Assembly (NCBI RefSeq): GCF_000286075.1
Contig: NZ_AJTZ01000005.1
Coordinates: 372,001-436,000, forward strand
Reading direction: 5' to 3'
DNA length: 64,000 bases
From: Streptococcus ratti FA-1 = DSM 20564
GTDB taxonomy: Bacteria; Bacillota; Bacilli; Lactobacillales; Streptococcaceae
The notes beneath the pieces were generated by a model. It was not told the origin of the DNA and did no database searches. It saw nothing but the letters and a program-made list of their open reading frames with translations. Within the stretch, counting starts at the first letter, position 1; each line of letters starts with the position of its first letter. Positions 1 to 9,347 of the stretch are shown in pieces. The translations under genes were made by a program, and so were the position numbers.

Positions 1-20
1 GACAAGTACCTATTTATTAA

Positions 21-194
21 GTATTATCATTAGTAGGAAAAATAAGGAAGTCATACTGGAATTCACGTTTTAGAGTGGAAGAATGGCTGAATATTCATGA
101 AAAGGAGGCTCTCTATGCTATTACCGGTGTGTCTGTCTCAGCTTTGATCATGGAGGCGTTTTTTGGCTGGTACACCAAGAAAGGATATTTTTAA
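21..194 (+). pseudogene. Open frame without a start, probable gene remnant
   Basis: An open frame runs from just after a stop at 18-20 to a TAA at 192-194 and ends in the residues GWYTKKGYF. No plausible start with a ribosome binding site is visible, and the window begins only 20 bases upstream. The residues look protein-like (EEWLNIHEKEALYAITG) but I do not recognise the family. It could be the tail of a gene broken by a frameshift near base 20, or a chance frame. The rest of 1-289 shows nothing else clear. Confidence 0.3.
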
Positions 195-289
195 ATGGGC
201 TCTATCAAAATTACCTCAGTGTTTGGGAGATTTTGATTAATAAAGGTTATAAATGTTATAACAGACTTATCAAATAGAAAAGAGAAAAA

Positions 290-1102
290 ATGACATTAAA
301 AAAATTATTGCTGACTTGCTTAAGCCTTTTGGCTGTGATTGCTCTGACTGCCTGCGGCGCTTCAAATGCAAAAGACATGCAGGATAAAGTGAAAGAGAAG
401 AAGAAAATTGTTGTTGCTGTCAGTCCGGACTATGCTCCCTTTGAATTCAAGGCTCTGATTGACGGGAAAGATACCGTTGTCGGCGCTGATATCGAACTGG
501 CTAGGGCGATTGCTGATGAGCTGGACGTCAAATTGGAAATCTCATCCATGAGTTTTGACAATGTTCTCTCCAGTTTAAAGACAGGAAAGGCTGATATCGC
601 CATTTCCGGTCTGTCCTATACTAAGGAACGTGCCAAGGTTTATGATTTTTCAGATGCTTATTACGAGACTGAAAATGCTATCTTAGTCAGAAAGTCTGAT
701 TTTAATAAATACACATCGCTGGCTGCTTTCAACAAGGCCAAGGTTGCTGTGCAAAAAGGAACCATTGAAGAAGGACTGGCAAAAGACCAATTGAAGAAGT
801 CGAATATTACTTCTCTGACTTCCATGGGTGAAGCTGTTAACGAACTGAAATCAGGACAAGTTGATGCTATTGATTTGGAAAAACCGGTAGCAGAAGGTTA
901 TATTTCTCAAAACAGCGATCTTGTTCTTGCGAAAGTTGCCCTGAAAACAGGTGAAGGCGATGCCAAAGCCGTTGCACTGCCAAAGGACAGCGGCAAATTA
1001 GTTAAGACAGTTAACAAGGTTGTTAAAAAGCTTAAAAAGGAAGGTAAGTATAAACAGTTTATCAGCGATGCAGTTAAATTGACCGGGCAGCAAATTGACT
1101 AA
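290..1102 (+). CDS. Amino-acid ABC transporter substrate-binding lipoprotein
   Basis: This 270-residue protein starts with a lipoprotein signal peptide whose lipobox ends LTAC at Cys22, so it should be lipidated and held on the outer face of the membrane. The rest is a bacterial extracellular solute-binding protein of family 3: the IVVAVSPDYAPFEF strand near residue 40, the VGADIELARAIADEL helix, and SFDNVLSSLKTGKADIAISG, which are typical of polar amino-acid binders. No permease or ATPase gene lies next to it here, so the partner must be encoded upstream or elsewhere. The exact ligand cannot be read from the sequence. Confidence 0.88.
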   Translation: MTLKKLLLTCLSLLAVIALTACGASNAKDMQDKVKEKKKIVVAVSPDYAPFEFKALIDGKDTVVGADIELARAIADELDVKLEISSMSFDNVLSSLKTGKADIAISGLSYTKERAKVYDFSDAYYETENAILVRKSDFNKYTSLAAFNKAKVAVQKGTIEEGLAKDQLKKSNITSLTSMGEAVNELKSGQVDAIDLEKPVAEGYISQNSDLVLAKVALKTGEGDAKAVALPKDSGKLVKTVNKVVKKLKKEGKYKQFISDAVKLTGQQID

Positions 1103-1171
1103 AAGGGACTTAATTTTGACTTTGGTTTTCAGCGGTCGTGAAAATAAATTTTAAAATAACCTGAAAATGTC

Positions 1172-1201
1172 TTGACATTTATTTCAACATTCTTGTATAA
1201 T
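1172..1201 (+). promoter_or_regulatory. Strong sigma-A promoter of rpsU
   Basis: A perfect TTGACA at 1172-1177 and a perfect TATAAT at 1196-1201 are separated by 18 bases, 49 bases before the rpsU start. Confidence 0.85.
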
Positions 1202-1249
1202 GTTTAAGAACGTGTAAATGTTACAATGAAATTGAGGGGAGTGAGATAC

Positions 1250-1426
1250 ATGTCAAAGACTGTAGTGCGTAAAAATGAATCACTTGACGATGCTCTTCGT
1301 CGTTTCAAACGTTCTGTAACTAAAGCTGGTACACTTCAAGAATCACGCAAACGTGAATTCTACGAAAAACCTTCTGTAAAACGTAAACGTAAGTCAGAAG
1401 CAGCTCGCAAACGTAAAAAATTCTAA
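1250..1426 (+). CDS. rpsU: 30S ribosomal protein S21
   Basis: A 58-residue basic protein beginning [19 protein letters not shown] and ending in the Arg/Lys-rich tail [15 protein letters not shown], the standard S21 sequence of streptococci. S21 is a small-subunit protein that acts near the anti-Shine-Dalgarno region during initiation. The ATG at 1250 is chosen rather than an in-frame ATG at 1226, because a GGGGAG ribosome binding site lies just before 1250 and the product then has normal family length. It has its own promoter and terminator. Confidence 0.96.
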
Positions 1427-1445
1427 AGTGATTATTAGTGAAAGG

Positions 1446-1469
1446 CTGAAACAAAGTTTCAGTTTTTTT
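1446..1469 (+). terminator. Intrinsic terminator of rpsU
   Basis: CTGAAAC at 1446-1452 pairs with GTTTCAG at 1456-1462 and is followed by seven T residues, 20 bases after the rpsU stop. Confidence 0.85.
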
Positions 1470-1650
1470 ATTTTGCCTTCAATTCAGCTAAAATATTCTT
1501 TAGATATATCATAATAAAAAAGGACTGTTAAACAGGAAGCGTCTTTAAAAACAGCCAATAAAAAAAGACAGCCTCAATATTGAACCGTCCCCAAAAGTCA
1601 GATGAAAAATCTAACGATTGGAATCAGCACAGCAAGGACTGTCTTTGTTC

Positions 1651-1698
1651 AAAAAGAGAAGCAGCAGCTCAACGATTGTTTAATCGTGATTGCTTCTT
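1651..1698 (-). terminator. Intrinsic terminator of mscL
   Basis: AGAAGCA (1657-1663) pairs with TGCTTCT (1691-1697), with an inner CGATT/AATCG stem. On the minus strand the hairpin is followed by five U residues (AAAAA at 1651-1655). Confidence 0.7.
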
Positions 1699-1705
1699 GA
1701 TGTTT

Positions 1706-2086
1706 TTACTTTTGTTTTTCTAAAAGGGCTTTAATGTCTGCCAGCAGTTCAACTTCAGTAGGTTCAGCTTCAGCAGTATCTTCTTCTGTCTTTTTGGTAA
1801 GAGCCATTGCATGATTGGCAGCTTTAACAACGAAAAAGAGTGTTGTTCCTACAATCAAGAAGTTAATGACAGCACTTAAGAAATTACCATAAGCAACACC
1901 GTTCCATGAAAGGTCAGCAATTTTGTCTACACCAGCAGCTTTTAAAGCAGGATTCAGAAAGAGCGGTGTGATAACGTCTGAAACGAAGGATGTGATAATA
2001 GCATTGAATGCTGCCCCCATAACAACAGCTACAGCAAGTTCAAGAACACTTCCTCGGAACAAAAACTCTTTAAGTTCTTTAATCAT
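1706..2086 (-). CDS. mscL: Large-conductance mechanosensitive channel MscL
   Basis: A 126-residue membrane protein beginning MIKELKEFLFRGSVLELAVAVVMGAAFNAI, which matches the amphipathic N-helix and the glycine/alanine-rich pore helix TM1 of MscL. A second hydrophobic segment (FLSAVINFLIVGTTLFFVV, about residues 68-86) is TM2, and the acidic C-terminal helix follows. It releases solutes on hypo-osmotic shock and works as a homopentamer. Length is normal for the family. It is transcribed alone, divergently from the beta-helix gene. Confidence 0.95.
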   Translation of the reverse strand: MIKELKEFLFRGSVLELAVAVVMGAAFNAIITSFVSDVITPLFLNPALKAAGVDKIADLSWNGVAYGNFLSAVINFLIVGTTLFFVVKAANHAMALTKKTEEDTAEAEPTEVELLADIKALLEKQK

Positions 2087-2117
2087 TTCTTTTTTCCTTT
2101 CCTATTATTAGTTACTT

Positions 2118-2146
2118 ATTATACGGGAAAAAGAGATATTTGACAA
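2118..2146 (-). promoter_or_regulatory. Promoter of mscL
   Basis: On the minus strand TTGTCA (2141-2146) and a perfect TATAAT (2118-2123) are 17 bases apart, 31 bases before the mscL start. Confidence 0.75.
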
Positions 2147-2174
2147 TATATGTGCTTCACTTTTTTCAAAAATA

Positions 2175-2183
2175 TGGTAAAAT
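2175..2183 (+). promoter_or_regulatory. Extended -10 promoter of the beta-helix gene
   Basis: TGGTAAAAT at 2175-2183 is an extended -10 element 39 bases before the ATG. No good -35 is needed or obvious. Confidence 0.55.
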
Positions 2184-2222
2184 TGTAATGCTGCAAAAAA
2201 TATATTTTCTGAAGGGAAGACA

Positions 2223-3710
2223 ATGGAAAACAGAAGACACAAGAGAAAGGGGCTAGTTCGGAAAAGAGAAATCATCGCATTAGCTATTTTTGTTTCGTCG
2301 GCCGTTTTGCTTCTGGCGGCAACGAATTCTTTTAGGGTTTTGGCCAGAACCTTGAATCTAAAGCCTGTCGGAATTGCCCTTCCTTTTGTCAGTAAGGAAG
2401 CGAAGCAGAAATCACGATATGATTCCGGCCAAAAGGTTCAAATAAGTTCTGGTAAAAAGCTGGCAGATTATCAAAATTGGATTGGAACAATCAAGAAGGT
2501 CAAATCGACAGAGACATCACAGCGAAAATTAGCATACAGCTATGAAATTAAATTTGATAACGGACGCACCATCAAACACGTTCGGGAAAGTGATTTAGCC
2601 AAAACTAAGAAGTCAACCTACCATCAAGGGCAGGTCGTTAAGCTAAAATCGTCTGCCAAAGAGAACTTAAAAGGGCGCAGCTTGTCTGATTATCAGACAT
2701 CGGCTGGCCGAGTTGACCAAGTCTCTTATAATCACAGCAGTGCTGCCGGCGGCTATAAATACGACATTACATTTGATGATGGCGGCAAGGTCACTGACAT
2801 CCAAGAAGGGGATTTGGAGACTATTTACCAAGTTAAGCTAAAAGCAGAAAATAGTGCTGCTCAAAACAACGACGTTTTGAGACAGGCCTTTGCTTATGCT
2901 AAGGAGCACCCAGGCACCATTTTAGGCCTGCCCAGCGGTAAATTTAAAATCGGCAATCAGACACCAAACAAAGATTACCTTACCTTGGCTTCTAACACTG
3001 AAATCAGAGGTGATAATACGACACTTCTGGTTGAAGGAGCGGCTTACTGGTTTGCCTTAGCAACAGGGCCTAAGGCAACTGATGGGGTTAAAAATTTCAC
3101 CATGCGCAACCTTAATATTAAGGCCAGCGATTTGGATAAGGGAAACCATTTTATGATTATGGCCAACCATGGCGATCATTGGCGGGTTCTTAACAACAGT
3201 TTTACCATGGTTCATAAAAAAGGCAGCCACGTTTTTGACATGGGAGGCTTGCAAAACTCCACTTTTAAGGGAAACCAGTTCACAGGCTATGCTCCAGAAC
3301 TGGTTAATGCCAAGCAAATCGATGCTAATACTTCCCTTCACGATTATTATTCGGAGGCTATTCAGTTAGATGCTTCAAGTGACAACGGTGTATGGGACGG
3401 CGGCTTAATCAAGGCAATTGACCCTAATTACAGCAGTCACAATAAAGAAAAACAGCTCAGCCGAAATATTGTTGTTACTGATAATTCCTTTGTCCCTTAT
3501 TATGACAGCAAAGGCAATATTAAAGCTTACAGCGGAAGCGTTGGTCAGCATTCCTCGGATGTAGGGCCGATTAAGATTTACAATAATGTCTTTAGCAATA
3601 CTCTGGTTGGCCGGATTAGTGTTAATGAGAAAGATAAGCTTTGGCTGTTTAAAGCCGTTCATCTAAAGTTAGAACGCAAAGGTACTGTATACGATAATGA
3701 TATAGACTAA
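2223..3710 (+). CDS. Membrane-anchored parallel beta-helix protein, function unknown
   Basis: A 495-residue protein with a basic N-terminus and one hydrophobic segment (about residues 17-37, IIALAIFVSSAVLLLAA) that should anchor it with the bulk outside. Two copies of a roughly 60-residue module follow (about 64-125 and 133-200). Each starts with YxxGQxVxxxS, contains LxDYQxxxGxxxxV, and ends (I/T)xFD(N/D)G...xxxxxxDL, so it is a duplicated small beta-barrel, perhaps SH3-like. From about 225 the pattern (FTMRNLNIKAS, WRVLNNSFTM, NIVVTDNSFVP) is that of a right-handed parallel beta-helix of the pectate-lyase superfamily. The substrate is probably a surface polysaccharide, but no catalytic residues can be assigned with confidence. 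Monocistronic. Confidence 0.7.
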   Translation: MENRRHKRKGLVRKREIIALAIFVSSAVLLLAATNSFRVLARTLNLKPVGIALPFVSKEAKQKSRYDSGQKVQISSGKKLADYQNWIGTIKKVKSTETSQRKLAYSYEIKFDNGRTIKHVRESDLAKTKKSTYHQGQVVKLKSSAKENLKGRSLSDYQTSAGRVDQVSYNHSSAAGGYKYDITFDDGGKVTDIQEGDLETIYQVKLKAENSAAQNNDVLRQAFAYAKEHPGTILGLPSGKFKIGNQTPNKDYLTLASNTEIRGDNTTLLVEGAAYWFALATGPKATDGVKNFTMRNLNIKASDLDKGNHFMIMANHGDHWRVLNNSFTMVHKKGSHVFDMGGLQNSTFKGNQFTGYAPELVNAKQIDANTSLHDYYSEAIQLDASSDNGVWDGGLIKAIDPNYSSHNKEKQLSRNIVVTDNSFVPYYDSKGNIKAYSGSVGQHSSDVGPIKIYNNVFSNTLVGRISVNEKDKLWLFKAVHLKLERKGTVYDNDID

Positions 3711-3738
3711 TTGCTGCTGTTAAAAAAATTCTGACAGG

Positions 3739-3784
3739 GCACCTTCTAAGCTGATTACAAAGATCAAGCTTAGAGGGTGCTTTT
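3739..3784 (+). terminator. Intrinsic terminator after the beta-helix gene
   Basis: A 14-base stem, GCACCTTCTAAGCT (3739-3752) with AGCTTAGAGGGTGC (3767-3780), has one G-U pair and is followed by TTTT. Confidence 0.8.
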
Positions 3785-3796
3785 GTGCCTCTTTAA

Positions 3797-3825
3797 TTTA
3801 CAAAAAGTCCTAAAAATGTTATAAT
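3797..3825 (+). promoter_or_regulatory. Promoter of the dnaG-rpoD operon
   Basis: TTTACA at 3797-3802, a 17-base spacer, and an extended -10 TGTTATAAT ending at 3825. Confidence 0.75.
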
Positions 3826-3871
3826 GAAAAGCAACGCTAAAATAGGGATTTTGATGTGGAGGTGATGATTT

Positions 3872-5647
3872 CTGGCTATTGATAAGGAAATGATTAACGA
3901 CATTAAAAACAGCGTCAATATTGTTGATGTGATTGGTGAAGTTGTCAGTCTTTCACGGGCTGGCCGCAATTATTTAGGTCTTTGTCCCTTCCACAAAGAA
4001 AAGACGCCCTCGTTTAATGTTATTGAAGACAGGCAATTTTTTCACTGTTTTGGCTGCGGCCGCTCAGGTGATGTTTTTAAATTTTTAGAAGACTACCGCA
4101 ATATCAGCTTTTTAGAGAGTGTTCAGGTGCTTGCTGACCGCGCTGGAATTAATATTACGGTTCAGGATAAGAGTCAGGAAACAAGGCAGGAGCACCCCAA
4201 CCAACGATTTTTTAACATCAATGATGCTGCTAGCAAGTTTTATCAGGCTATTTTAAAGACGACCAAGATAGGCGAAACAGCCCGGCAGTATCTTTATGAC
4301 AGGGGACTGACGGATGAGTTGATTGATTATTTTAAGATAGGTTTGGCTCCGGATGAACATGATTATCTTTATCAGGCTATGCTGAAAAAATATGATGAAG
4401 ATACCATTATTAACTCTGGTCTTTTTAATCTGTCCGACAGCAATACAGTTTATGATGCTTTTAGGAATCGCATTATGTTTCCTTTGACGGATGAATTTGG
4501 CCACATTGTTGGTTTTTCAGGTCGGATTTGGACAGAGGCTGACAGTGCCAAGAAACAGGCAAAATATAAAAATACACGTGCGACGGCTGTTTTCAACAAA
4601 TCTTATGAACTTTATCATTTGGACAGAGCCAAAGCAACTGCAAAGAAAGAGCATGAAATTTACCTTATGGAGGGTTTCATGGACGTTATTGCTGCCTATC
4701 GTTGTGGAATCAGCAATGCTGTTGCTTCTATGGGTACAGCGCTGACGCCGGAGCATGTGAAACATTTGCAGAAATTCACTAAAAAAGTGATCCTGACCTA
4801 TGACGGTGACAGTGCCGGGCAGAAGGCTATTGCTAAATCTCTGGATATTTTATCGGATATGGCAGTGGAAATCGTCAGGATTCCCGGTCAGATGGATCCC
4901 GATGAGTTTATCAAGGAAAATTCTGCGGAAGAATTAAAGAAACTGCTGACACAGGCAAGGATCAGCAGCGTTGAGTTTTGGCTCCATCATCTAAAACCTG
5001 AAAATATTGATAACCTGCAGGCAGAGATTGATTATGTGGAGAAAATGGCGAAAATCATCGCAGCCTCCCCCTCAATTACTGCCCAAAATACCTATATCAA
5101 TATGGTGGCTGAAGGTCTGCCGGACTTCAATTACCAGCAGGTAGAGCAGGCGGTTAATAATGAGCGCCTGCAAACGCGCTCGCAAAGAAGCGAACAGGCG
5201 CTCAGTCAGCCAATCAGGGCAGAGCTGCCCATGAGTAAGCATCTGAGTGCTGTGGCTAAGGCTGAAAGTCAGCTCTTTCACCGGATTCTTCACCATGGTT
5301 ACCTTCTGAATGAATTTCGCAATCGGGATGATTTTAAATTTGAGACTCCGGAATTGCAGGAACTTTATCAGCTTTTAAAAACCAATGGTGAATTGAATGC
5401 TTATGATTTGTCTCAGCTTCCTGAGAAACTTCAAAATGCCTATTACCGTGTTTTAGAGGAAAATCTTCCTGAAGAGATTGCTGAGGGTGAAATCAAACAG
5501 CTGGAAAGCCGGCGAAATAAATACTTGCAGCAGCAAGAGATGCGAAAACAAAGCAAAACCATCCGTGAAAACAGTAATCACGGAGACATAGATACTGCAG
5601 TTGAGGGCTTGGCAGCTCTCATCGCTCAAAAAAGAAATATGGAATAG
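3872..5647 (+). CDS. dnaG: DNA primase
   Basis: DnaG makes RNA primers for replication and works with the replicative helicase. The N-terminal zinc-binding CHC2 domain is clear ([11 protein letters not shown] ... FHCFGCG), followed by the TOPRIM core with the EGFMDVIA and YDGDSAG motifs near residues 265-315, then a divergent helicase-interaction tail. The first ATG is at 3890, but a strong GGAGGTGA at 3858-3865 sits 24 bases away from it. An in-frame CTG at 3872 has ideal spacing of six bases and adds LAIDKE, as expected for streptococcal primases. I therefore place the start at CTG, giving 591 residues. First gene of an operon with rpoD. Confidence 0.93.
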   Translation: MAIDKEMINDIKNSVNIVDVIGEVVSLSRAGRNYLGLCPFHKEKTPSFNVIEDRQFFHCFGCGRSGDVFKFLEDYRNISFLESVQVLADRAGINITVQDKSQETRQEHPNQRFFNINDAASKFYQAILKTTKIGETARQYLYDRGLTDELIDYFKIGLAPDEHDYLYQAMLKKYDEDTIINSGLFNLSDSNTVYDAFRNRIMFPLTDEFGHIVGFSGRIWTEADSAKKQAKYKNTRATAVFNKSYELYHLDRAKATAKKEHEIYLMEGFMDVIAAYRCGISNAVASMGTALTPEHVKHLQKFTKKVILTYDGDSAGQKAIAKSLDILSDMAVEIVRIPGQMDPDEFIKENSAEELKKLLTQARISSVEFWLHHLKPENIDNLQAEIDYVEKMAKIIAASPSITAQNTYINMVAEGLPDFNYQQVEQAVNNERLQTRSQRSEQALSQPIRAELPMSKHLSAVAKAESQLFHRILHHGYLLNEFRNRDDFKFETPELQELYQLLKTNGELNAYDLSQLPEKLQNAYYRVLEENLPEEIAEGEIKQLESRRNKYLQQQEMRKQSKTIRENSNHGDIDTAVEGLAALIAQKRNME

Positions 5648-5654
5648 AGGAAAA

Positions 5655-6770
5655 ATGGCAAGTAGTAGTAAAAAAACATCAAGTACCTTTAATGTTCAAG
5701 TGGCAGATTTTATTCGCAATCATAAAAAAGAAGGGGTTGCTGTTGACGATGAAGTTACTGAAAAACTCGTTATCCCTTTTGGACTGGAGGCCGAGCAAAT
5801 TGACGATCTGCTGGAACGCTTGACTGACGGCGGTATCTCTATTACAGACAAAGACGGCAATCCTTCATCTAAGTATGCTGTTGAAGAGATTAAACCTGAG
5901 GAGCTGACTGATGAAGAACTGCTGGGCAGTAATTCTGCAAAGGTCAATGACCCTGTACGTATGTATTTGAAAGAAATTGGCGTTGTTCCTCTTTTGACAA
6001 ATGAAGAAGAAAAAGAATTAGCTATTGCAGTTGAAAATGGTGATCTTGAAGCCAAACAGCGCTTGGCAGAAGCCAATCTGCGTTTGGTTGTCTCCATCGC
6101 TAAGCGTTATGTTGGCCGTGGTATGCAGTTCCTGGATCTTATCCAAGAAGGCAATATGGGCTTGATGAAGGCGGTTGATAAGTTCGACTACTCCAAGGGA
6201 TTCAAATTTTCAACCTATGCAACTTGGTGGATTCGTCAAGCCATTACGCGTGCGATTGCGGATCAGGCCCGCACGATTCGTATCCCCGTTCACATGGTGG
6301 AAACGATTAACAAATTAGTACGCGAGCAGCGCAACCTTCTGCAAGAACTGGGACAGGATCCAACGCCTGAACAGATTGCAGAGCGGATGGATATGACTCC
6401 AGACAAGGTTCGTGAAATCCTGAAAATTGCTCAGGAACCAGTGTCTCTGGAAACACCGATTGGTGAAGAAGATGACAGCCATCTGGGGGATTTCATCGAA
6501 GACGAGGTGATTGAAAATCCTGTAGATTATACAACACGTGTTGTACTGCGCGAACAATTGGACGAGGTGCTTGATACGCTGACTGATCGGGAAGAAAATG
6601 TTCTGCGTCTGCGTTTTGGTTTAGATGATGGCAAGATGCGTACACTGGAAGATGTGGGCAGAGTATTCAATGTTACTCGCGAACGCATTCGTCAGATTGA
6701 GGCTAAGGCCTTACGCAAATTGCGCCATCCCAGCCGCAGCAAGCAGCTGCGTGATTTTGTAGAGGATTAA
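5655..6770 (+). CDS. rpoD: Primary sigma factor RpoD (sigma-A)
   Basis: The housekeeping sigma factor directing RNA polymerase to -10/-35 promoters. From the ATG at 5655, which follows GAGGAA closely, it is 371 residues, the usual streptococcal length; an upstream in-frame start at 5601 lies inside dnaG and is rejected. Region 1.2 ([10 protein letters not shown]), region 2 ([21 protein letters not shown], with [15 protein letters not shown] for -10 recognition), region 3 and region 4.2 ([24 protein letters not shown], the helix-turn-helix for -35) are all intact. It lies 7 bases after dnaG. Confidence 0.97.
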   Translation: MASSSKKTSSTFNVQVADFIRNHKKEGVAVDDEVTEKLVIPFGLEAEQIDDLLERLTDGGISITDKDGNPSSKYAVEEIKPEELTDEELLGSNSAKVNDPVRMYLKEIGVVPLLTNEEEKELAIAVENGDLEAKQRLAEANLRLVVSIAKRYVGRGMQFLDLIQEGNMGLMKAVDKFDYSKGFKFSTYATWWIRQAITRAIADQARTIRIPVHMVETINKLVREQRNLLQELGQDPTPEQIAERMDMTPDKVREILKIAQEPVSLETPIGEEDDSHLGDFIEDEVIENPVDYTTRVVLREQLDEVLDTLTDREENVLRLRFGLDDGKMRTLEDVGRVFNVTRERIRQIEAKALRKLRHPSRSKQLRDFVED

Positions 6771-6784
6771 AAGGAGAGGGAACT

Positions 6785-7120
6785 ATGGCAGAAGCAAACT
6801 ATACTCCCGAGGAAGTCACAAAAATTAAAGACAGAATCCTTGAAGCTTTGGAAATGGTTATTGATCCAGAATTGGGCATTGATATTGTCAATCTAGGACT
6901 TATCTATGACATCCGTTTTGATGACTCAGGCCATACTGAAATTGATATGACCTTGACTACCATGGGCTGTCCTTTGGCAGATTTGCTGACGGATCAGATT
7001 TACGATGCCTTAAAAGACGTGCCCGAGGTTCTTGATGTTGATGTTAAACTGGTTTGGTCACCGGCCTGGTCAGTTGACAAAATGAGCCGCTATGCACGGA
7101 TTGCTTTGGGGATTCGTTAG
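6785..7120 (+). CDS. DUF59/MIP18-family iron-sulfur assembly protein
   Basis: A 111-residue protein with the DUF59 core: ALEMVIDPELGIDIVNLGLIYDI, followed by TMTxxGCPLADLLTDQI, which holds the conserved cysteine (near residue 60), and the VDVKLVWSPAWSVDKMS strand-turn. Family members (PaaD, SufT, MIP18) help mature iron-sulfur proteins. It follows rpoD by 14 bases with an AGGAGAGGG ribosome binding site and is probably the third gene of the dnaG operon, an arrangement I recall from other streptococci. The client protein is unknown. Confidence 0.88.
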   Translation: MAEANYTPEEVTKIKDRILEALEMVIDPELGIDIVNLGLIYDIRFDDSGHTEIDMTLTTMGCPLADLLTDQIYDALKDVPEVLDVDVKLVWSPAWSVDKMSRYARIALGIR

Positions 7121-7200
7121 GGTTGTTGCATCGTAAAAAGGATAATTTTTATTTTTTCTAGTGTAAAATAGAGACAAAGCATTTTTAAAGGAGAATACGA

Positions 7201-8055
7201 ATGATTTTAATCACAGGAAGCAATGGTCAGTTGGGTACAGAATTACGCCATCTGCTTGACGAACGCCATGAAGACTATGTGGCTGTTGATGTTGCAGAAA
7301 TGGATATTACGAATGCAGACAAAGTGGATGAGGTTTTTTCACAAGTGCAGCCCAGTCTTGTTTATCACTGCGCAGCCTATACAGCTGTTGACGCTGCAGA
7401 AGATGAAGGCAAAGAGCTGGACTATGCGATCAATGTGACAGGAACTGAAAACATTGCTAAAGCCTGTGAAAAATACGATTCAACTTTGGTTTATATATCG
7501 ACAGACTATGTCTTTAATGGTCAAAAACCTGTCGGTCAGGAGTGGGAAGTTGATGATCAGCCCGATCCAAAAACAGAATACGGCCGGACCAAACGCCTAG
7601 GTGAAGAAGCCGTTGAAAAATATCTCAGCCATTTCTATATTATCCGCACGGCTTGGGTTTTTGGCAATTACGGAAAAAACTTTGTTTTTACCATGCAAAA
7701 TTTAGCTAAGACCCATGATACGCTGACGGTCGTAAATGATCAGCACGGCCGTCCGACCTGGACCCGTACTTTGGCTGAGTTTATGACTTATTTGGCTGAA
7801 AATCAAAAAGAATTTGGTTATTATCATCTTTCAAATGATGCCGCAGAAGATACAACTTGGTATGATTTTGCCCTTGAAATCTTAAAAGATACAGATGTTG
7901 TTGTAAAACCTGTAGATTCCAGTCAGTTTCCGGCTAAAGCTAAGCGCCCTTTAAATTCAACGATGAGTTTAAAAAAAGCAAAAGCAACCGGTTTTGTTAT
8001 TCCAACTTGGCAGGAAGCCCTGCAGGAGTTTTATAAGCAAGATGTGAAGAAATAA
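7201..8055 (+). CDS. rmlD: dTDP-4-dehydrorhamnose reductase
   Basis: RmlD reduces dTDP-4-dehydro-L-rhamnose to dTDP-L-rhamnose with NAD(P)H, the donor for the polysaccharide built by the genes that follow. The N-terminal Rossmann motif is ITGSNGQLGTEL (residues 4-15). The SDR active-site set is present: STDYVFNG near residue 100 and the YGRTKRLGE catalytic Tyr-x-x-x-Lys near residue 128. At 284 residues it has the family length. Although next to rgpA it has its own terminator, so it appears to be a separate transcript. Confidence 0.95.
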   Translation: MILITGSNGQLGTELRHLLDERHEDYVAVDVAEMDITNADKVDEVFSQVQPSLVYHCAAYTAVDAAEDEGKELDYAINVTGTENIAKACEKYDSTLVYISTDYVFNGQKPVGQEWEVDDQPDPKTEYGRTKRLGEEAVEKYLSHFYIIRTAWVFGNYGKNFVFTMQNLAKTHDTLTVVNDQHGRPTWTRTLAEFMTYLAENQKEFGYYHLSNDAAEDTTWYDFALEILKDTDVVVKPVDSSQFPAKAKRPLNSTMSLKKAKATGFVIPTWQEALQEFYKQDVKK

Positions 8056-8100
8056 GGTGTCAAAAACGTCTTCATTAAATCTTTGTAATATTGTAAATGA

Positions 8101-8128
8101 CAGCAGGTTTAAGCCTGCTGTTTCTTTT
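8101..8128 (+). terminator. Intrinsic terminator of rmlD
   Basis: CAGCAGG (8101-8107) pairs with CCTGCTG (8114-8120), followed by TTTCTTTT. Confidence 0.8.
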
Positions 8129-8147
8129 CGCAAAATTCCGTGAAATA

Positions 8148-8156
8148 TGCTATAAT
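8148..8156 (+). promoter_or_regulatory. Extended -10 promoter of the rgp operon
   Basis: TGCTATAAT at 8148-8156 is a consensus extended -10 element 36 bases before the rgpA TTG start; the -35 (TTCGCA, 8127-8132) is weak and overlaps the end of the rmlD terminator. Confidence 0.65.
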
Positions 8157-8192
8157 GATATGGATTGTATTGTTAAAATGGGGGAATAGAGT

Positions 8193-9347
8193 TTGCGTCA
8201 TGTATTCATCATCGGAAGCCGAGGATTGCCGGCTAAATACGGCGGTTTCGAGACTTTTGTAGAAGAATTGGTTAAGCATAAACAGTCACAAGAGCTGATT
8301 TATCATGTGGCCTGCCTCAGTGAAACTGACCACCATAAGCATTTTACCTATCTGAATGTTGATTGTTTTACAATCAAAGCTCCTAAATTAGGACCTGCCA
8401 GAGTGATTGCCTATGATATGATGGCCATTAGCTACGCTTTAAAATTAATTAAGACCCAAAGTATTGCAGCCCCTATTTTTTATGTTTTAGGCAATACAAT
8501 AGGCGCCTTTATGGCACCTTTTGCTAAAAAGATTAAGGGGATAGGCGGGCAGTTTTATATTAATCCAGACGGATTAGAGTGGCGCCGTTCTAAATGGTCT
8601 CGTCCCGTACAGTCTTATCTGAAATATGCTGAAAAATGCATGACAAAGTGGGCAGACTTGGTTATCTCAGATAATATTGGAATCGAAGACTATATCAAAA
8701 GGACCTATCCTTGGTCAAAGACCGTTTTCATTGCCTATGGAACTGATACGTCACCATCCGGGCTGAGTGCAGATGTTCCTAAAGTCCAAGAATTTTACGA
8801 GCGGTGGGGGCTTAAGAACAAGGATTATTATTTAATTGTTGGCCGTTTTGTACCTGAAAACAACTATGAGACGGCTATTCGAGAATTTATGACATCGACA
8901 AGTAAACGCGATTTAGTCATTATCTGCAACCATGAAGGAAATGTCTATTTTGAAGAATTGAGGCAAAAGACTGCTTTTGATAAGGATCCGCGCATTAAAT
9001 TTGTCGGGACGGTCTATGACCGCGATTTACTGACCTATATTCGCGAGCATGCTTTCGCTTATATCCACGGACATGAAGTTGGCGGGACAAATCCCGGATT
9101 GCTGGAGGCCTTAGCCCATACTGACTTGAACCTTGTCTTAGGTGTTGATTTTAATCGCTCGGTTGCACGGGATGCCGCTTATTATTGGACTAAAGACACA
9201 GGCAGTCTTGCGCATTTGATTGAACAGGTTGACAGACAGGCTGATTTTTCAGAATATGGTCAAAAAGCCAAAGAGATTGTTCACAGCCATTACACATGGA
9301 AAAAAATTGTAGGAGAGTACGAGGACTTATTTTTGCATGAAAATTAA
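8193..9347 (+). CDS. rgpA: Rhamnosyltransferase RgpA
   Basis: This 384-residue enzyme starts at TTG 8193. By homology to the S. mutans rgp pathway it adds the first rhamnose to GlcNAc-lipid on the cytoplasmic side, priming the rhamnan chain. The N-terminus IIGSRGLPAKYGGFETFVEEL is the DUF1972 domain of this family, and a GT4-type C-terminal half carries HGHEVGGTNPGLLEALAH, the donor-binding E-x7-E-like segment. It overlaps rgpB by 11 bases, so the two are translationally coupled. Confidence 0.93.
   Translation: MRHVFIIGSRGLPAKYGGFETFVEELVKHKQSQELIYHVACLSETDHHKHFTYLNVDCFTIKAPKLGPARVIAYDMMAISYALKLIKTQSIAAPIFYVLGNTIGAFMAPFAKKIKGIGGQFYINPDGLEWRRSKWSRPVQSYLKYAEKCMTKWADLVISDNIGIEDYIKRTYPWSKTVFIAYGTDTSPSGLSADVPKVQEFYERWGLKNKDYYLIVGRFVPENNYETAIREFMTSTSKRDLVIICNHEGNVYFEELRQKTAFDKDPRIKFVGTVYDRDLLTYIREHAFAYIHGHEVGGTNPGLLEALAHTDLNLVLGVDFNRSVARDAAYYWTKDTGSLAHLIEQVDRQADFSEYGQKAKEIVHSHYTWKKIVGEYEDLFLHEN

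Noticed and set aside
1500..1640. Similarity between AAAGGACTG-containing stretches at about 1520 and 29460, considered as copies of a mobile repeat
   Set aside because: Only about 15-20 bases match and no terminal inverted repeats or target duplications are visible.
3057..3662. Several 60-95 codon frames on the opposite strand of the beta-helix gene
   Set aside because: No binding sites or family features; the plus-strand gene explains the coding signal.
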